From contig NW_019173972.1 of the NCBI RefSeq assembly GCF_001642475.1, positions 1-64,000 on the forward strand: a stretch of DNA of 64,000 bases, in the 5' to 3' direction. The notes beneath the pieces are model-generated. The model did no database searches, was not told the origin of the DNA, and saw only the letters and a list, made by a program, of their open reading frames with translations. This document shows, piece by piece, positions 45,386 to 58,289 of the stretch; position 1 is the stretch's first letter; every line of letters begins with the position of its first letter. A program made the position numbers and the translations under genes. Origin of the DNA: Fonsecaea monophora. Lineage: Eukaryota > Ascomycota > Eurotiomycetes > Chaetothyriales > Herpotrichiellaceae.

Positions 45386-45580
45386 ATGAGACTCTTCGTC
45401 ATCCCAGTATTTGCCTGCGTAGCGGCATGGGTTACGGCCCTTTCTTTCCCAAGCCAGAGTCTCGGTGGTCTCACGATCATTGAACAACCGGATCCAGACA
45501 AGCGACAACTTTCGCAAAACATTGGCCGATCCTACCTGATAAGGTGTGACGTGGATCTGGAGCTGACATTGTCCGGGTGA
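45386..45580 (+). CDS. Candidate small secreted peptide, 64 aa, possibly a fragment
   Basis: The first 18-20 residues (MRLFVIPVFACVAAWVTA, then LSF) look like a signal peptide: one basic residue, a hydrophobic core and small residues at -1 and -3. The mature part is short and includes a Lys-Arg pair (DPDKRQL), a possible Kex2-type site. Immediately downstream, a second frame (about 45550-45807) continues protein-like sequence (DIVRVTWDQTSLFVQIALEE and so on to a stop at 45805-45807). The locus may therefore be a longer gene interrupted by a frameshift or a missed intron. No family recognised. Confidence 0.35.
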   Translation: MRLFVIPVFACVAAWVTALSFPSQSLGGLTIIEQPDPDKRQLSQNIGRSYLIRCDVDLELTLSG

Positions 45581-48059
45581 CCTGGGATCAAACATCGCTT
45601 TTTGTCCAGATAGCATTGGAGGAGAACGGCAATGTTGGCTCAGATCAGATGGGGACACCACGCGGCATCTTGGACAACAAGCTAGCCGGCTACGACAACA
45701 TGGCAATGTCTTGGAAATTGACTGGCAACCTGGGTGGCGAGGACTACCTGAATCGCAGTCGAGGACCGTTGAACGAGAGATCGATGTACGCCGAACGCCA
45801 GGGCTAGCATTTAACATGGTTGCTAGTGGTACCGATACGCATGTTTATAGGTATATTGCATCATACGGCGAGGACTGCATCCACCCCCAGGGGGTGAGCG
45901 GGTGGTGGAAGGCTAGAAAGTGATTCGAGTGGTCAAAGACACGAAGTCTAGAGGCTCTCGGATAATACTAAGGAGAAGAGATTCCAGGTGGCAGAAGGGC
46001 ATGCCACTGGTACCAGGGATCCCAGCGGAATTTGGATGGGCTTCGCGCTCCCGCGCATTGATAGAGCTGCCATATGATATGCGAAGTCGACAACAATTGT
46101 CTGCATCATGAGATCCCACAAGCGAAGTCCCCTGTTCGACGCCGTGCATCACTCCCAGGGTTGTAAGGATGCTGCTGTCGTCGTTGGTTCGTCCAACCCG
46201 CTCATGTTCTGAGCGGGACATTCGAGATCGTCCCTGAGCCACCATCCAGGTCGCTCCGTGTATTCCTATTGCTGGATGAATTTGGAGCCTGGACCAATCA
46301 ATCTGCATTTCCGGTCTTCAGAAACTTGAATGGTGGTTTTCCCTTGGGCACAGATGGAAAGTCATGTAGGCTCGCCAAAGGATTTGTAGCACTGGCCTGG
46401 AAAGGATCTTCACATGCGAGATGACGGGTCTCGCTACCGACAAGCCTTGCTTCGAGACGAGGGAATCAGTGTCGGTGCCTAGTAACCGACTTTCCAGAGT
46501 CGAATAATGTGGAGACTCCGATCGAGAGACATCGACTGGTGCAAGTACCTACCTGGTAGGGCTCAGTAGAATGATGGCTGACGGTGTTGTCGCCCTAGAT
46601 GGGCATACTTTGCCCTCAAAAGTCGTGAAAAGTCATGCGCAATGAGGGATGGATCTTGACATTGGCAAAACCCAACCGCCACGGCTCGGGTGTGTCTTCC
46701 ACCTAGGGGCTTGAGACCCTCCATCCCCAAAGCCACATACTTCAGACACAGAGTGGAACGCTCAAGAGGTGAGGTGGAGCTGTTTCCATGTCGGGGTGGT
46801 CGTCCTGACGTGGATCTCTGGGTTGGAGAGTATCAAAGCAGAGTCTTCCAGATGAGAAGTCGTGGGTGGCTAGGACATGCGGAAACTTTCATCACGGTCA
46901 GTCTTTTCTCGTGAATGCCTCGCAAAGCTGGTCCAACCACGATCCCATGCTCAAAAGTCTTGGAAGCATGTGAAGATATTTCCACAACTCTCCTCTTACA
47001 ATAGCACCGTGCTCGCAAAACTCCGTAAAGATGTATTCCGGAAGCTCCACTCTGTCAATGGAGAGTAGAGCTGTTGAGCGGTGCTGGCGAACAGGGTATG
47101 TGCATTGGGCTTTTCGATCCCCTGCAATTCATTTCCACCCTTTGTATAGACCGACATCACCCTTTCACTTCTCTTTTCTTGCATCCACTAATGGACGATC
47201 TTCTGTAGAGCATCCGAGGAGGGTTCTAGCAGAATTGAGCACCAATCATTGTTCCTAAGCACGGTGGGAAAGGATCAGCGGGCACCAAGGACCCATCAAA
47301 GCCGGATCGAGGACTTGCCGGTATTATGATTTCTCTCTCTTGCTTAAGATGATCAGGGACCATCGTTCCGCCGCCTGCCTTCTCCGCATTACGCAATTCT
47401 GTAGGAGCTCGACATGGGCCAGAACCTCGTATGGCGGCATTGTGCCTTTTGGAACTCTTGTGGACAGAAATTTCACATGTGAAGAACTCAGCTCGTAGCG
47501 CTGAGACGAAGTGTAACACACAGCGTCTCAGCATAGGACGGTCCCGAGAGGGAGGGTAGGTGTCGTCGCTGCTATTGGGTGGCTTGTGCTTGTCTGCTTC
47601 TTGAAGAGCTAGGCTTGCTCACGGAGCGTCCAGAGGAGGCAGGCTTTGAGATGGAGACGGCAGGACAAGTACGGAACGAATAGGTTGATCCAAGCCCCAG
47701 TTCGGGTGTCGAAAGTACCTCGTACAGTTTTGTGTAAGACGAGCAGTGGCAGGAGGACCTAATAAAAGTGGAAGAAAGCGTCCCGTGGATTCTTTACGTA
47801 CTGAACGGAGAGCAGCTTTTCCACATCCAACGAGGCTGCATGCATTGGCCTCGCTGGTCTTCCATACTTGGCATAGTGAAGACGCTTCGGGATGCGGGGA
47901 GCCCTGGATCAGCATGGCCGTTTCCCTAAAGAACTTACTGGGGGGAAGGACACAGCCGAATTACCGATGCGATTGGCGGGCCTCCAGGGAAGCTTGAAAG
48001 GCTCAGTAGGCCCTGGAAACCCCCGGGCTCCGGGGCTCGGCACCCCAAGCTTACCACCC

Positions 48060-48110
48060 AGTAACCTCCCAGTAGCCCTTAGTAGCCTCCACTAGTCTTC
48101 CAGTAGCTCG
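48060..48110 (+). repeat. Imperfect 10-11-bp repeats
   Basis: The word AGTA(G/A)CC recurs at 48060, 48071 and 48081, with related words at 48092 and 48102; roughly five degenerate copies of AGTAGCCTCC. Confidence 0.55.
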
Positions 48111-49571
48111 CCGGTAAGACCACCAGAAGCCTAGCGAACCCCTCCAGCTAGTGGGTCTATCCGACGACTGACGAAAACTCATTCTCAACCCTTCTCTCCT
48201 GTGTATGGCAGGCTGCGATTGAAGGTCATCCACATCAGTTTGTAAAACTTCCATCACCATCTGCGTCTCATGAAGACGTACGACCGCAACGATCTTCATT
48301 CGCTGGCCTGACTATCACCCCCCAAAATGACGCTTTGAGAGCAACATCTCGCGCCCATCTAGTTGGACTACACATTGCAGTATCCCACCCATTCGGTGCC
48401 ATCCCGGGTCTACTTCAGATGAGGGGAAAGTGTACGTATTCAGTCCACCTTGACTAAAACTATGCAGTAGTGGAACAGCACGCAGTCTTCAGCCATTTTT
48501 CCCATGGCCTCAACGGTTAGCGATGGCGCAACCTAGACTGCGCCCCGAACGAGCCATGTCCATTTCGCATTGCCTGTTCGGGTGTGGAACAAACAGACGT
48601 GGTCGTGGGATTGGTCTCCTCAGACCACTGCCGTCAGGACGAATACGAGTACAACGGTTGAATCTATTCCTATGGCAACAAAACGCATATGTTCTATCCT
48701 GTTCCCATTAGAATCATGGCAGAAGGACCTTACGTGACTGTGGAGAAACTCGAGATTAGAAGAGTTCGCTGGATGTCGTCGGCTAAGCGAATGTGTCCGA
48801 ATCTAGGATAACTCCAGGATGCGGCCAACATGATGCTTTCAGCTTCTTTACGTATCTCATTCCGCCCTGCCGTGCGAATACCCATCAAAGAGCTCGCAAA
48901 GAGGATGATGATGTTTCAATCCCTACACCACCCTTGACCGGCCTGTCCGAAACGGGAGGTGGCTTGCAGATTGGCAGAAAATGAGAGCTGTGCGAAGGTT
49001 GTGGTCTGTGGGGACACATCACACGTTGGTATTATCAGTACCATCACCCCAGAAAGGTGAACGAGGACCAAGAGCCATCGTCGATAGCTTTTCGCATTTA
49101 CGTGTTAGGTGGGCCGATGATGCAGCCTTTGCAGAAGAGCTGAAGACGATCTCATGGATGTGGTGACACTTGCTCCTTGCGGCAGACCCGACATGCTCCG
49201 CCATCTCTTTTCGACCGGGTCGAGAGAGAGTATTGCCCAGCAGCTAATGCTGAGGATATGTCCAAATACGTCCAATGACACACGGCACAAGTGAAAACCT
49301 TCCAGGACCGAATGTGGCTCTCTCGCTTTTTGGAGTATATAGCTCTGTGCAAGGATGGCCGCGTTCCCCGCCTCTCAGTTTTCATCGTCAGGATAGGAGC
49401 CGGCTCAGTGACATCTTTTGGCTGCCTTAGGAGGGACTGTCAAGATGCTTGGTCTATTGCGGCAACCGTTTGGTATAAAGTTCCCCTCCCCGGCCGGAAA
49501 GCTGTTTTCTAACTAGATTCTTCCATACAGGACAGGACTCTTCGGCTCCCAAGGCCGACAGACACTCTATC

Positions 49572-52500
49572 ATGGCTCCTTCTGCCACTTCTTCTTTTCG
49601 ACACGTCAGTACCTCGTCGACTAAAGGCTTCGAGTACACATCCACCTCTTCCATATCCAACGGTGTCAACGGAACCAATGGCGTCAACGGAGGCTCATAC
49701 TCGGCACTTACCCCTCCAGACATCCCGGATAGCACAGTCCAGTCCGCTACGCCAATGCCGTCAGTCTTTACACAGCGACCACGCGCTGGGACTGATCGCA
49801 CGTCCTCCTTCGGCGGCTTGGAGCAAGTCAAGGAGCAGTTGGCCACGTCCCGCAACCATGCCTACCGTGTCCTTGGCTCTAACTTCGGCGGCTATGCGTT
49901 TGACACTTCCATTACTGGACTTCTTGAGTGGATTCGAGACGAAAGACTCATCAGACTCCCTCACAGAGGTGGTTCTTGGGATCGTGTCCTGATCGCCGCA
50001 CAACACTTCGCAGAACAAGTCCACAGATTTAATGTTGCCATTTCAACCTTTGAGTCTGACATCAACGCAGCTACAAATTTGGTCTTTGGGCAGTGTTTGC
50101 TATTGCTGGAGGTACGCTGTCCTCTATTTTTATGCCTCTTCCTATTCTTCATTTAGCCCATTGCTTCCACTCGAGCTCACTGTCTCGCTTCTTTTACTGC
50201 TTTGAATGCAAGCCCTTGACACCTTTGCAGAAGCACAAATCCTTCTATATCACTGTTATTGCTTCTCCCCCGCCATAGAAGCTCGATTGCGCTGACCCTT
50301 CTTTTAGCTTGGAAGCGACAATGCTCCAGCATTGGAGACAGTTTTCAACCTCTTCTACCAGTTCGGTCTCGAATTGTCGCCACTGTTGAAGCGCGTCGAC
50401 ATCATTACCACATCTCGACTCATTTCCGACAACCTCTCCAAAGCCTTTTCGGAGCTCCTGTCTATCGTGACTGGGGTCGCGATTACGTTCTGGCAGATCG
50501 TCCATGGGAACAATTCGTCGACCAATCTCGACATCTTCTCCACCTTTAGCACATCTATCGAGAGTTTTCGCTCTCGAGTCTCGCAGTGTTCTCAAGATAT
50601 GTGGAACTTCAGCTTGACGGCCAGTGGCTTGAGAGAGACTCATGTCCTGGAAGCCCTACAGGCGTGGCTGGCTCCGCAGGACACTGTTTTGGCATTCTTG
50701 GCTAGCAACAACATCAACATTGCCAGCCGACCAGAACAATTTACCTGCACATGGTTCCAATCCCACTTGACAAACTTCATGCGCAATGGGGAAAGCTCGC
50801 TCATTGTCGAAGGCAAGACTGGCACAGGCAAGACGACGCTGGCCAATTGGACTGTCGATCGACTCCAACGACCTATTGGCCGCAAGCTGGTCTTCCCCCT
50901 CAGCTTTTTCTTCAACAGCAACATCCCTGCTCAGGCAAACTCTTTCGCACTGCTGAAGACACTCTTGTGGCAGATTCTATCTCAGCGGATTGGAGATATC
51001 CACTTGTACAAAGCCTTGGCTGAAGCATATCACGAATTCAAGGACTCCAACGCTTTGCACAGGAATGAGGAAATCTTGTGGTCCGTCCTTGAAAAGGTGC
51101 TGTCAGCTATTGATGAGGATGAGACAAATACTCTGGTCCTTGTCGTTGACGGCCTTGACGAGATCGCTGGACAAAGATCCCATGCTCATGCCGTTGCCAA
51201 CAAGCTCCATGACCTAGCCGTCAAGATACCTGGCTTGCGATTGATACGCTTCTCCCAACCCCTGGAGGCGACCCATTCGAAATCCGAATACGTCAAACTC
51301 TCGACAGAAACTCTGATCGATGACATCCGTACCATTGTGCGTCGAGAGCTTGGCGACAACAAGTCGTTCGCGGCCATTGAAGATGGCGCCCAAGAATCTG
51401 CCATTGACAAACTTGCAGCCGCCGCTGATGGTTCTATCCTGTGGGCGTGGCTTGCCACCCAATACATAGGACATCAAAAGGTCCATTCTACATTCGATGA
51501 AGCTCTGCAGACCCTTGTCTCCGGCCCAAAGACTGTGCCAAATCTAGTGGAGAGACTGATGTCGGTGCTTCGCATCGATGCACGAGCGAAAAACTTGCTT
51601 TCCGTTACTCTGGCTGCCGAGAGGCCCTTACTGCTTTCAGAACTAGAGCTGTTACTCCAGGCACAGCCAACCCGTCTTGCAATGGATGAAAAAATCGTCG
51701 AATTACGCGACCTGACCGCATCTGTGGCCCCGTTCCTTGTTAGGGGCGAAGGCATGTTAGCCATCAGACATGTGGCCATCAAAACAGCCTTGATTGCAGC
51801 CGCCGAGAAGTCGAAAGAGTACTTGCTGGTCCAAGATCGACACAGAGATATGCTCACCCGTATTCTGATCCATGCGAAGACTTCTCTCCGAGAGGATCAA
51901 GAGCCTACGCTGGATTATCTAGACTTCGGCAGGATCCATCGTCCCTCTCACTCTCGCCAGCTGCTTGAGTATACTGTGAGATACTGGATTGTTCATTTCA
52001 AGCAATCTTTATTGATAAAGCGCGGGGGAGATCTCGATATCCCCAAAGAGTTTGCGAGCATCTTCCCGTCGACTGTGACGTTGGCACTCCTTGAGGAGGC
52101 TTGTTGGCGTGCGCAGACATCGCCCAATGAGGCGGCAGAGCTCCATGCCCTCGCCTATCGTGTTCGCACGAACTTATTCGGCCAGGACCACGCCTGCGTC
52201 CTACAGGCAGCAATCGTCGTTGCAAAGATATACGAGACAACCCTGTTTCGACTCCACGATGCAGCGTCTTGGTACATGACTTCAATCAAGGTTGCTGCAA
52301 AGATATTGGGTTCGCATCACGATCTCGTTGTCCAACTCTGTCTCTGCTTGTTGCGGGTGACAGAGGGCTTGGTCACGAGAAGCAGAAGCCAGATCACGAC
52401 TTATCGGGAGGAAACCCTGCGAATCCTCGTCTCCGCCTATACCTACCGCTACGGCGCGAGCTCGAGGGAAGTGTCGGCATGTTACAGACAATTGAGCGAG

Positions 52501-55500
52501 CTTTACGTCTTCATTGGCGAAACCGAAAAGACCGAGGAGTTCAAGCAGAAGACCAGTTCGTCCGCCGTGGATGATCAAACCGTCCAGGAGAATGGTGACA
52601 AGGTATCTCGTAGTCTGGATGTCACCCTCCGCAAACGCAAGGAAAAGGAACTCATTGATACTTTTGAGGGATCCGTAAGTCAGACCCTTCCCAGCAGCAC
52701 TGATCTCACCTCGCCGCCCTCAGTTCTATCCTCCCATCCGTACTCGGCCTTGAGCTAACTGCCATTCACAGCTGTTTGCTGGTTACCAAGAAGAAACCGC
52801 AGAGTCCCTCACCTTAGCGCTGGTTGAAGGCGTATTTACTCGTGCCGCGGAGTTTATCAAACGCGAGGACTATGAAAAGGCCGAAGAACTGTACATTGAG
52901 CTCTGGTGGAAACTGACCGAGCATTGTGCCAGTGTCAGGACCTTGGAGTGGCATCAGAAGAAGCTAGAGTTGATGCTGGCGTATGCTCGCTTCTTGCACT
53001 CTCGCAACCGCGTTGATGAAGCTTCTTCTGTCCTTCTATTTGCTTGGAAGGAGTTTGAGCACAGCGAATTTTCAATGTACGAGTCCATCGTGCGACTTTT
53101 GAAAGAGATCGCCGTCGTCATGAAGACCGTCAGGCTCAACACGGTAGCTCTGTCGGTCTATCAGAAATGCTTCGCGTACTACAAAAACGTCAGCGAAACC
53201 ACCTTCATCTCGGAGATCGAAGAGCAAATCACTGCCACGTCTATGGAGATAATCAAATCTTCAACCACGACTGTCAGTGAATCTACCGAGGTTACCATAC
53301 GTGAGGTAAGTCATGTTGCCATTGCCTGAGAGGGCGGCACAAACCCGTTGCCACTTACAAATGGGTGCTAACTGCAAGGTTGAAGGTCTTTGAACATACT
53401 ATCACAACTACCTCTGAGGTTACCCATTCCACCTTCGAACTTTCCAAGTCACTGACGGCGATCTACATTGAGCAAAGTCGGTATGCGCAAGCTATAACAG
53501 TTCTCGAGAGCACAATGAAGAAAGGTTGGGCTGGATTGTTCAACGATGCACTCGAGAGCATTACTCTGCCTTCCAAATTCTCCACCGAGAGCGTTATGCT
53601 CGCTGTGCGCCTTGCAGAATGCTACGAACAACACCAGGTCCTGGACCAGAGCGAGCAGATTTACCTGAGACTCTACCGTGCTCATCACAAGTCTCACAGC
53701 ATCGACAACCCTGCTGTGGCCAAATACTCTGACATGTATGTGTCGTTCCTGAGACGCCACGGCCTTCACGACCGCATCATCAGCTTCTATCAGGAATTGC
53801 TGATTGACTACCGCAACTTCTATGGCAAGAGCGACAAGAAGACTATCAACCTGCTCTATATTCTTGCAGACACTTGTCGGACCCACCATCTTGTTCATAG
53901 GTACTGGGTGGAGTATTACCTGGAAATTGTCAACGCCGTCAACAAAGGTGACTTGATCAGCCAGAGAGATGCCCTACGTGCTCTCATTATTGTCGCGGAG
54001 CATTTCTATGAAAGTCGGCGATTCACGGAAGCGTTGATCCATTTCAGGTCAATTGCGGCGACATTCATCAAGTTTGGCACTCAATATGAACAGTTCACTG
54101 ATGCGGTAGTCGTCCAACGCCTGCTCGAGAAGTATTACACTTCTATGGAAGAGACCAAGCTGGATGTCGACCAACACGTCAAGATCTTGAGAGAGATTCG
54201 CGAAGCTTGCTTCAAGTATTATGGAGAAAAATCCGTCATCTCCGTTGTCACAACCAGCGCACTAGCTGAGGCGTGCTCAAAGAGTCAAGAGTATTGGTGA
54301 GTCGTCCACCGTTACAAGCACAAGCCTTGAATGTCATCGCTTTTGGTTATTGTACGCTGACAACTGTCCACAGGTTTGAATCCATCCGCTACTTCGAGAT
54401 CGTGTCGCAGCATTCAGGCATGGTGTCCGTCCAGACCATCGAGCGATCCAAGAGTATGATCAAGGAGCTTTACATCAAGCAGATCACCTCAACAAAGTCC
54501 ACGACATTGAGCAAAGAGACTGTTGAGAAGGCTGAGTTGCTGTTGTTTGAAAAATACATATCAAGTCGCCGAGCGCATGAATACACGCAGACGAAGACAC
54601 TCAAGCAACTTCAGCAACTGATTGCCATCTACCACAAGCAACAGAAGACCGATCATATCATCAAGGAACTCCGGTCCCTGATCTTGGACATCGTCCTGAA
54701 TGTACGCACAACGGAAGAGCTGGTTTACGTGGCCGATTTCCTCGCCACGATCTTCATCAGCTACGACCTCCGCCGCTATGCGCTAGAGATTGTACGGGAT
54801 CTCAAACTTCAGGCCATCTACAAATCTGCTCCAAAGACCTCAGCATTCTACGGTGCGACAATCGGGCGAGCTTGCTTCGCTTTCATTGCTGCCTTTGAGT
54901 ATCACGTCCGCAGCGATCATACCCTAAGCATTGCTCACAACATTGCTGAGCTGGTGGCCGTAAGTACCCCCCAACTTTGAGACCCGAACAATTTCATTGC
55001 CATCTGCTCCCTGCAATACATGTCTCAAGCCAACTGACTGAACTCAATTAGGAACACTTGTTCTACGAACGTTTTGTCAGGTCCATCAAGGCCAAGGCGA
55101 AGCTGCAAGCGGTCTTTGTCCATGCGGCCCGTCTGCGCCATATTCTCGTCCGAAACAAGCGCTTCGAGGACTTTGCCATTATTGAGACGCAGCTGATTGA
55201 TTTCTTCGCTGCCACCGAAGTCTCGGTGTCCAAGGCGGTGTCGCGCGCAGCTCTGAAAGCATTTGTCAATGTCATCACCAAATATGCCGCCGAGCATCCA
55301 AACGTCCACTTTAAGAGTTTTGTTGTTGCCGCCAGCTACGCCGCAGTTGACCAGCTTCGTCTGTTGTTGAAGCAGAACAAAGATCAGGAGGCCCTTGACC
55401 TTGCGACCTGCACGTTCAAGTTCCTCATGGCGCATGAAGGTCTTGATGACCCCACCGAGATCCGCCTTGGGTTCCAGCTATGCCTGATGACGGCCGGGAG

Positions 55501-56461
55501 AGGCGAGTTTGCGTACAAGAGCAGCAGTCCCAAGGTCCAGAGTGAGATGCTTGCGCTCTCCCAACAGATCCTGGCTGAGGTCTTCGATATCTGTAAGAAC
55601 AACAACATCAACATCGCTCGAGCACAGCTCTCAGAGCTCAACGAACTCATCAGTTTGATCGGCGAGCACAAGGACTATTCCCGTCTCTCTTGGCTTCTCA
55701 ATACACTTTGGACGTCACGCGAGGGTCAGAGTTCCTGGCCACAGGATACCATTCTGGATCTGGGCTTCCGCCTTGTCCAAGCGGAGTTCAGTGCTGGCAA
55801 CTACAAACCTGCCTTGCGCTTGTGCGAAGACATTGTCTACAACATCAAACGCGTGCACGGCTCGAGAAACCCACGTTTGTACTCGTGCTGGAATCTGCTG
55901 GCGGAACTCTACACCGGGTATGCGAACCATCTCCTGGCTGAGGCCGGCAAGCAGGATCCTGCAACCAAGAAGGCGACTGAGCAGAGCGCCCTTCTTTACC
56001 TGCGTAAAGCGGCAGATGTCCATCTTACGGCCCTCAAGCAATTGGTTGATGCCGATGCGGCCGATATTGGCGACGACGATGATTACGAGCTGGATGTCGA
56101 CATCAGCTTGAAGAAGTCGGCCACAACGAACGGCACTAGCTCTCAGGGCCAAGTCAACGGAGACCACAAGCACGTGCGCTCATTCCAGAACCGGGAAGAG
56201 GAGCTCGAAATCGTGCGCCGACACCTGAGATTGCTCAAGCTGGCGCTCCAGCGGGCGGGTGGCTTCTTCAAGTCGGCCAAGGAGTACGAGGCGTTGACCC
56301 ACAAGATCAGCGCCCACTACGGTGAAGATCTCAAGCTCAAGGACGTCGAGTGGAGTGCCGCGAAGTGGAAGGTTGACGGGCTGGGGTTGGGCCAGGCGGA
56401 GGCGCAGAAGCAGGACGGCGTGTTCCGTGTGCCTGCACACTGGGAGATTCATGTGGCGTAA
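49572..56461 (+). CDS. Large NACHT-type P-loop NTPase with C-terminal helical-repeat region
   Basis: Six exons, 49572-50111, 50308-52674, 52772-53305, 53386-54296, 54374-54959 and 55052-56461, encode 2115 aa; all joins are in phase. Residues 1-110 are Ser/Asn/Thr rich. About 115-300 is a helical N-terminal domain I cannot name. A NACHT-like NTPase follows: Walker A G349-K-T-G-T-G-K-T356 and Walker B VVDGLDE (D461-E465). The sensor motif, usually SRP in this class, reads S496-Q-P498. From about 620 on, the protein is almost wholly alpha-helical with TPR-like pairs (EKAEELYIELW, then YAQAITVLESTMKKGW), and lacks WD40 or ankyrin repeats. This architecture resembles STAND/NLR-type signalling NTPases, some of which act in fungal non-self recognition; function here is inferred. 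Both starts 49572 and 49445 are possible; 49572 has A at -3 and G at +4. Confidence 0.88.
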
Positions 56462-56938
56462 GAGTGAGGGAAGAGGGAAGAAGAAGCATTTGGGTATCGG
56501 AGCGGAGGTGCAAGTCCAGAATGCGAGGAACGGACAATGGTGATACAGAATGATAACAACTCGGAAACCATGGCACATTTGAACCAGGCAGAGGAAAATG
56601 CTTGTTTGTTGTTAGTCGACGTTTGATATTTCGTTGAAATGCATGCATCACATGTCTTGTACTCGTTACACACTCTGTATTGTTCTGCCACTCTATCATT
56701 CCATCTCTCTGCTCCACAGAGAGAGAGTGTGTGTGTGCGCGCGCATGTTTTCGTTTATCTTTTTCTTTCTAGTCCCCCCTTTTTTAAGCGAGCGAGCCCT
56801 TGCACCTCAGCAAAGGCGCCGATCTACCCGTTTGAACTTTGGACTTGCTTGTACTTATGCACGTACCTGTACCCGTCTGTAACGTATTTATGCGTGTGTG
56901 TGATGTGGACATTTTACCTGTACAAAAACGTAACATTA

Positions 56939-56950
56939 CCCCCCCCCCCC
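56939..56950 (+). repeat. Poly(C) tract, 12 nt
   Basis: Twelve consecutive C in intergenic DNA downstream of the NACHT gene. Confidence 0.9.
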
Positions 56951-58289
56951 TCCTCCCGGTGGTCATCTACCTAGTAGTCAGTCCGCGCGTCGGCTTCGGA
57001 CAATGCTGACAAAAATCCCAAAATCCCAGAATTCAAAACTCCGCTCCGCCCGCTCTCTCCGTTCCGTCAAGAGGAAAAAAAAAAGGCAAAAGGGCCTATT
57101 TTCATCCTCGAACGGACCGCAATACAAGATTTGAAATGAGAAGGGAGGATCGATGGGTAGTAGGTACGAGGTATATTTTATCTAGCCTTTTGACGCCGCT
57201 TTGGTGGTTTTACTACTCCTAATAACGGGTAGGTGTATGCGGGTGGGTTGTTGGATGAGTGGGTGGGTGAGTGGTGTGGTGTGGTGTGGGATGGAGTAGA
57301 CTTATCGCGAGGCTGGGGGGATGCGCATAGACATGCACAAGGCAGAGGAGCAAAGTGGTAGAGCCCTTGTATGCACGAAGTGCACCAATAAGACTGGGAG
57401 GGTATGACCACGCAATAGCCAAGGTTCCTACATACATAGACACATACCATACACTGGCCCATGTCCATACTTGTACGTACATACATCCATACATCCATAC
57501 ATACCTGCGGGATGAGTGCTCATGCTCATTATTGTCATGTCATGTCATGCGATGCTCATACTCATGCTCGTGTTCACGACAAGTACAAGTACCTCGTAGA
57601 ACCCCGACGTAGCACTAAGGCAGCCAGCCACACAAAGTCATCGGTCGATTTCGCTCGTGGCTTCTCTGTAAGCGTGGGATGATGATATGCATGTCGTCCA
57701 AGAAACTCCTCACGAGACAAGGCTTGTCGCCAAATCCAACAAAGCAGGTTGAACCCAAAAGCTAGATAAAAGCTTCCCCTCTGGCTTGCTCGGCATGATA
57801 AGGGAAAAAAAGGACCAGCAGACAGCAGAACCAGAAGGATCCCCAACTTTCGACGAGCAATTCTCCAGATTTCAGTTCCGAGGTGGAAAGAGACAGCGTC
57901 ATATGCTTTTTTGTCGAAGCCCGCGAGGTGAATTGTGTTGATAATAGAGTTTCACTGATTGACATGGTCAATGACAGCAGACAACCAGCCATGGTTGATG
58001 GTTGGTGATGGCCAGCCACCAGCCACTTGTCAGGCGACAGGCGACAAAACACCAAAAAACACCAAACGAGACCATCGCTGCCGACCGTCAAATCGAGCCA
58101 TCAGCCTTCAGCCACCGTCCATTGGCCCGGCTCTCCCTTCTCCTCTCGGGCTTCACAAGTGGGATCCATTCCACCGCCCGTGCTTGGCTGATGCTTCCGC
58201 CCAGAACAACCAAGACCTCGGCGCACGTTGCGGATTCGCCGTTGGAGGGGGAGCCAAGGAAACTTGTCATGTCTTGGTCGATCTTTCTC

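Larger units (their letters stand above)
44474..49571. other. Gene-poor island 5
   Basis: About 5.1 kb, the longest non-genic stretch. It contains one candidate secreted-peptide locus (45302-45807, listed separately) and imperfect 10-11-bp repeats around AGTAGCC (48060-48110). Otherwise only short ORFs in all frames with no motif. The right end (from about 49300) should carry the promoter and a 58-nt 5' intron of the NACHT gene. Confidence 0.5.

Noticed and set aside
45545..45611. 66-nt intron (AG|GTGTGA to CCAG) joining the two frames of the secreted-peptide locus
   Set aside because: The splice creates an immediate TAG stop, so it does not rescue a longer protein.
57178..57498. 106-codon - strand ORF with MYV/CVYVC words
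   Set aside because: Produced by CATACATC and GGTGT simple repeats; not protein-like.
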